Virus record (IMG/VR): IMGVR_UViG_3300031757_000019
Span: 1-24,337 of that record
Origin: a virus
Reading direction: 5' to 3' (one strand)
DNA length: 24,337 nt
Part shown: positions 22,401-24,337 of the stretch, piece by piece
Layout of the letters: every line of letters begins with the position of its first letter
How positions within the stretch are numbered: the stretch's first letter is position 1
Position numbers and translations under genes: made by a program
Notes under the pieces: model-generated
Told to the model about the DNA's origin: nothing
Seen by the model: only the letters and a program-made list of their open reading frames with translations
Databases searched by the model: none

Positions 22401-24337
22401 AATGGGACAGATGAACCCGGTTCGGACGCCGTGGGGCTTCTCTTCTCGACGCGATGAGGGACGATTTGCGGATGATGTCGAAGGGTTCGTGCGGCGAGGA
22501 GTACCGGGTCCGGATAGCCCTGACGAGGACGTTATTGCTTGGATGCGTCAAACTCTGACGGCGTCTGAGGTTCGATCACTGGGAATGCCAGATCCAATCC
22601 TTCGTTCATTCGATCGGGCCATGAACAAAGTACGCCGAGCGTTTGGCATCAACGATCGAGAAGACCTCGGCCCGGGCCACGAGAACGTGCCAAAGGGGGG
22701 TGGGCTGTGGGACCAGGAGGAGGGCTATGAGAGACTCCTACGGGTCGTAGATCTCGCTGCACAGGAAGTGAGGGATCAGGGTCCACGGTTCCCTGATTAC
22801 GGGAGCACAGTAGGGGGACCAGGGGGCTTATCTTCTCGACGCACGCCAGCCCATGACGTTGCCAGGGAGGAAGGGGTCAGTCTGGAGGAAGCGGGACGGA
22901 TCGTCAGCATCGCCCTAGAGGGGATGGACGAAGGAGTCCTGCGAGAAATGCTTGGCGAACTCGCGGAGTTCGACGAGGAGGGCCGACTTTCGAATCCGGG
23001 CCACTATGCCAACGCACCCGACACCGGCACCGGTGAAACATGGCCCCCTATGAACAGGCATGGCAGTTATGACCTAATGGGTGGAGCCAATTACGACGGC
23101 CCTGAAGAATTCGTTGGAACATTGTCTGAGGCCATTGATCAATGGATGGAACATCGGAGGGGCGGTCCAAGCGGCGCACGGACCCCGCTGTGGGCTGATG
23201 GCCTGGAACCCGATGACGCCGTGATCTGGTCTTACGCTTCAGACGATGTCGACGGTGATGGCATCCCCCTGTTGACAAGATCCGATGTGGAAGCGGCCTT
23301 CGAAGCGGGAGGCATCCCATCCGATGGTGATCTTGATGAGATAAGACACGGGGAACACATCGAACGAGGACCACAAGACAGGAGGCCGGCGGGGGAAATC
23401 ATGGGAGAGGCGCACACCGAAGGGCCGACTAGTGAACCGGGCTACTCCGCGTCCAGGATAGAACCTGTCGATCTGGATGCCATAGAAGAGGAAGTTCAGA
23501 ACGCCCGGGCACATTACCGTGCCACGGTTGAAGAACCCGAGCAAGACCTTCTTTCCCCCGAGGAACTGCTAGAGGTCGAAGGGGCGATCGAATCACTGCA
23601 TCGAACAAGACCCCATGAATTAAGCGACATGAGTGCCGACGAACTGGAACGCCTACAGCAGGCGCTCGAAGCAGGTGAGCATTTCGGGCATCAGACACAA
23701 AGCATCTCCCGAGAATTAGAGATTCGAGACGAATTTGAAAAAATGCGGCGGGCCTTTGTCGGGCTCCTGGTCGAGTACGACGGTCGAAGGCTTCCCCATC
23801 TTCACCCCCTGCGTGACCTGCGTAACGCACTGCGCAACGAGTTTGGGTTCGGCGAGACCTCAACGAGACCTAATGTCATTAAGCGGTACAACGACCCAGA
23901 CGACTTCAATGACGCAGTAGTCATATTTCATGCGCTCTCACGGCTGGCAGAAGACGGGGTGTTGGATGAGGAGCCTGGTATCCCGCCTATTAATACAGAG
24001 GTTGATACCGAAGTGCCTGACCTTAAGACACAAGTTGAAGTGTTCGGCAACAACCTGTATCGAGGAATCGGTAATCCGCCCGGACTGGAGCCTGGGAGCC
24101 AGGAAGCGGCAATGGCCAAGATGAATAGAGGCCGTTACCTCAATGAAAGGCATCTCCGAAAGATTCTTGAAGCACCCACATATCCGCCGCATCCAACCCG
24201 ATCCGACAGGGCGGTCTCACCGGATTTTTGGAAGAACGAGGCATGGCAGCAGATGGCCTTCCTAGAGTTGGCACGGCGTGAGGCTCGCGACTTCGACTTG
24301 AGTATTCCCATGGAACAACGCAGTCAATTCCAGCGGT
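16417..24337 (+). CDS. Giant prohead protease-fused polyvalent polyprotein (3' end beyond window)
   Basis: One frame, read codon by codon without a stop from ATG 16417 to the right edge, gives at least 2640 residues. Residues 1-175: HK97-type prohead protease, with GHNWNDPIGKV (His64), EWSIGY (Ser128) and LYECSPVLHGAN (Glu154) as the likely triad. About 230-390: unrecognised domain. About 549-650: ParB-like, with LALDEGNHRLAAAQRLGM (His630). About 815-1125: acidic, helical. About 1144-1206: KTSC-like (AAHYNAGDEELAVTFKGGRT, then YIYGG). About 1609-2000: very charged, with Arg-rich coiled coil. Near 2548: LYRGIGNP, possibly the first motif of an ADP-ribosyltransferase. Copies of G-[FLY]-x-S-x-R-like motifs punctuate the modules. 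Such mixtures fit 'polyvalent proteins' injected with phage DNA; processing by its own protease is inferred. Confidence 0.85.
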   Translation, partial: MPVGMETDIQIKASNGQVSVDKAQGIVECFVAGIGNKDSVGDIIQPGAFAGTLQRRKPRVVWGHNWNDPIGKVLDIQEVGPSDPRLPEKMKAGGVGGLYARVQFNLGSEKGREAFANVAFFGGEQEWSIGYKTINATFDPVRQANILHEVELYECSPVLHGANQLTGTISVKGAEAALMERPITETHDLEFAFDDLDEKDGMLAMMPVETPRTESMSDEHDHKLELELQSRSPQPIKLISATEGVAVFQVQRSDNGTAMYRVHFHHCPKRGFMLGQPERVIPQMVYAPVKPPGVQVKPQINPANRYEQNPQDTVMPRIMRIVQKLDSDDSAKGEDQLVISCKLEDAFATKSLLDPIIDYHGAIAEVTEEGIIIKSGATPDFIEAVETATKALGRRLGRGLSRGGGGGSGKVRRAGRALTTRFNPDARDADLDMLVQEGTPWERPALPRKPGPSRGFRSSRRLLQGRNWDEEGDETDLDTPTPDARPEGVGAEERPPTKERMGQFTRDEYEAFRNEQIQKIIKAYGIQDVSDPIYPHPALTDFYNFDHTELVPIEFFDDMPGNIGPSASNGWDEDAATRAGEMRSYELDAPIIMGKLDELTEDIRANGIKHSLVVQYDPETGTLALDEGNHRLAAAQRLGMQVVPVRMIRQPSAKRRDIRGPKKEIPTRANSRGDLINANGELLGPSFKPSDIGVDTQSIAPETRRMRMLVAARGGSAAQGHRRRARQGLESTRNRFDFRATAVSPEREGGQRIERGSLRTPQLARDQTVVWNRATEAGLASRRAAELRSRGFNEAEVTSLMDPPPLRQSGLASKRNFHSENSYGNLQNLIDAREQMLNFLQENPHFDETLLNDYDPDTRSYPGIENFPGGHEEWDDLFSTWEELKKEYDDVLDFFREENDYYHAAEDRRNEVSSELEDHRRYLDSHITEIEENFAPSHMPDGSYLDEDKILEFLKNNDYEGFRALFTPEYILERNDDRRNDRGGHFEDLAVDETRGKPGWETSLEYEWNSAIDVLKDIEEAEQNVYGAEMDVQQHAPNGADIVLEAAEKIDKFDRNMRIEVKPDDSLVSYADRIGSTQLLNLRIARLRTDDEYRRATGLALGDDLESTRIDATTGSLQDFKPKGTGFRSQRGAGLGEDFQLDTSASTAINAAHYNAGDEELAVTFKGGRTYIYGGIASDIAAVVDAESSLGAAINEWVKGRESYLIKPDGTVVDRMGLPTELPTLGEKLKRHANRLRDHRGLDRYESETFKKAQKILDGTNTSPAKPIDRSDLVKQLNSLADNIWRDEEPHVAGLLRDAAAAIRSDPGRRVNAHHSGRMEVSLSEGEIGEISDGLKSTRAKYDGHPDIELGLSAYDKKLQDSKGGKVSLDSAEYNQILESYARLEAVDPDGYFKPGRDVLEMAAFSKKGKWVSPNLAKDSQFPDRDHGFASRRPNNGAPADITPRLQGDLIYWARQQGGFHVVQDLVRRYDRGGEQLSPRDWIRLHDYYANYSPAGRGMPQYGEGRGLRSSRGTPEKSPGGLKKPNEPTGMGPGQARFVGRKWDEVKPENWDELSINEQVDELMINFNPRSDPNKPQVFDWPPPEERLRSVDYDRILGGLLEEIQTREERANPALAMSRRRRERRQRLADAAKNKPAIQRRTRRPQEDTVLSSATGERNTDAFQPGIGGSQREQLLDPEGGQNIEDDVGRQSSSPDAQVALDRRLRIMDALDINIGIKRNALATAVMDDRADESHVEFWDSLQDTLDGDEDLTFDVIERLGVQIDDYLEDQTARTLTADEDRSMTFAGRLREQVVTLREQYEDDRFIKRGDPFIEDVEDTARRWLGTDAAPEGDDDPDDPGGTARVSREDERFGPKPAERPPTGMGVSREAALAVRTGMEKYRKGRAIDRSIERNLDERFGLSSRRGESENREEIESLGEAFRSRRGDRETRRVARESRQSAREMEKNKKWRAKREEKRRQQKAKDDQKFEERVAARRALSQEEQLQIREDEDDVMGQMNPVRTPWGFSSRRDEGRFADDVEGFVRRGVPGPDSPDEDVIAWMRQTLTASEVRSLGMPDPILRSFDRAMNKVRRAFGINDREDLGPGHENVPKGGGLWDQEEGYERLLRVVDLAAQEVRDQGPRFPDYGSTVGGPGGLSSRRTPAHDVAREEGVSLEEAGRIVSIALEGMDEGVLREMLGELAEFDEEGRLSNPGHYANAPDTGTGETWPPMNRHGSYDLMGGANYDGPEEFVGTLSEAIDQWMEHRRGGPSGARTPLWADGLEPDDAVIWSYASDDVDGDGIPLLTRSDVEAAFEAGGIPSDGDLDEIRHGEHIERGPQDRRPAGEIMGEAHTEGPTSEPGYSASRIEPVDLDAIEEEVQNARAHYRATVEEPEQDLLSPEELLEVEGAIESLHRTRPHELSDMSADELERLQQALEAGEHFGHQTQSISRELEIRDEFEKMRRAFVGLLVEYDGRRLPHLHPLRDLRNALRNEFGFGETSTRPNVIKRYNDPDDFNDAVVIFHALSRLAEDGVLDEEPGIPPINTEVDTEVPDLKTQVEVFGNNLYRGIGNPPGLEPGSQEAAMAKMNRGRYLNERHLRKILEAPTYPPHPTRSDRAVSPDFWKNEAWQQMAFLELARREARDFDLSIPMEQRSQFQR
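16426..16941 (+). other. Domain: HK97-type prohead (capsid maturation) protease
   Basis: Residues about 4-175 of the giant protein. The pattern GIVECFVAGIGNKDSVGDII followed by PGAF, then VVWGHNWNDPIGKVLDI, GREAFANV, EWSIGY and LHEVELYECSPVLHGAN is the usual order of the U35-type protease fold. Likely catalytic residues are His64, Ser128 and Glu154, matching the His-Ser-Glu arrangement of HK97 gp4. It would cut scaffold and capsid proteins during prohead maturation, and may cut its own C-terminal extension. Confidence 0.87.
18061..18360 (+). other. Domain: ParB-like domain within the giant protein
   Basis: Residues about 549-648. ELVPIEFFDDMPGN starts the domain, PIIMGKLDELTEDIRANGIK supplies the helix, LVVQYDPETGTLALDEGNHR the beta hairpin and the G-N-H-R motif (628-631), and LAAAQRLGMQVVPVRM the following helix and strand. 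This third ParB/Srx-type domain in the window is placed between the first two copies of the SRR motif, so it could be released as a separate 320-residue unit. Confidence 0.75.
19846..20034 (+). other. Domain: KTSC-like domain within the giant protein
   Basis: Residues about 1144-1206, beginning 13 residues after the GFRSQR motif. The pattern S-x-x-I-x-x-x-x-Y-(x)-E-x-L-x-V-x-F-x-x-G-x-x-Y-x-Y, then a short helix and A-E-S-S-L-G at the end, matches the short KTSC domain (about 60 residues). Its function is not established; it recurs in multi-domain phage and toxin-like proteins. Confidence 0.7.

Larger units (their letters stand above)
17779..23457 (+). repeat. Dispersed protein-level motif G-[FLY]-x-S-(S)-[RK]-R, about 11 copies
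   Basis: Copies in the giant protein: GFRSSRR (455-461, nt 17779), GLASRR (778-783, nt 18748), GLASKR (810-815, nt 18844), GFRSQR (1126-1131, nt 19792), GFASRR (1428-1433, nt 20698), GLRSSRG (1507-1513, nt 20935), GLSSRR (1901-1906, nt 22117), AFRSRR (1921-1926, nt 22177), GFSSRR (2007-2012, nt 22435), GLSSRR (2137-2142, nt 22825), GYSASR (2342-2347, nt 23440). Codons differ between copies, so the conservation is at protein level. They sit in disordered-looking linkers rich in Gly, Pro and charged residues, often next to domain edges, as expected of processing sites. Confidence 0.75.

Noticed and set aside
1-24337. CRISPR array, insertion sequence, integrase or rRNA
   Set aside because: No regularly spaced direct repeats, transposase or recombinase motifs, or rRNA-like sequence were noticed on reading both strands.

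Overview
The window is part of a tailed-phage (Caudoviricetes) genome, either a phage contig or a prophage segment. It encodes a tail sheath and a tail tube, so the virion should be a myovirus with a contractile tail. It also holds a large terminase subunit, an HK97-type portal and an HK97-type prohead protease. No host gene, integrase or tRNA was seen. The host cannot be fixed from this sequence; an actinobacterial host is possible but is only a guess. Genes are tightly packed, with many ATGA or TAATG stop/start overlaps and AGGAG/GGAGG ribosome binding sites.

The layout is two divergent blocks. The minus-strand block reads leftward from about 14128 to 1: large terminase; a 165-aa unknown; a Rad52-like annealing protein; two tiny genes, one with a zinc ribbon; a 170-aa unknown; a Cas4/RecB-like Fe-S nuclease; a 181-aa unknown; an HNH endonuclease; a RuvC-like resolvase; a 115-aa coiled-coil protein; a ParB-like protein; a PAPS-reductase-like PP-loop enzyme; a second ParB-like protein; a small basic protein. 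It then continues with the neck and tail genes: gp6-like connector, gp10/gpG-like morphogenesis protein, putative tail terminator, two small unknowns, tail sheath, tail tube, tail assembly chaperone with a -1 frameshift extension, and the start of the tape measure protein, which runs off the left edge. A recombination set and a ParB/PP-loop/ParB cassette are thus placed inside what looks like the late structural operon.

The plus-strand block reads rightward from 14191: a 55-aa two-TM protein, the portal, then one open frame from 16417 to the right edge (more than 2640 codons, no stop). This frame starts with a prohead protease domain and continues through an unknown domain, a ParB-like domain, acidic helical segments, a KTSC-like domain, very basic coiled-coil segments and possibly the start of an ADP-ribosyltransferase-like domain. 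About eleven copies of a short motif, Gly-(Phe/Leu/Tyr)-x-Ser-(Ser)-Arg/Lys-Arg, lie between these modules. The most interesting hypothesis is that this is a giant polyvalent polyprotein, with the motif as a processing site for its own N-terminal protease, so that its modules are packaged with the capsid and possibly delivered with the genome. The sequence shows the repeats and the open frame; cleavage and delivery are inference.

The major capsid protein, scaffold, small terminase, DNA polymerase and lysis genes were not found and presumably lie outside the window.
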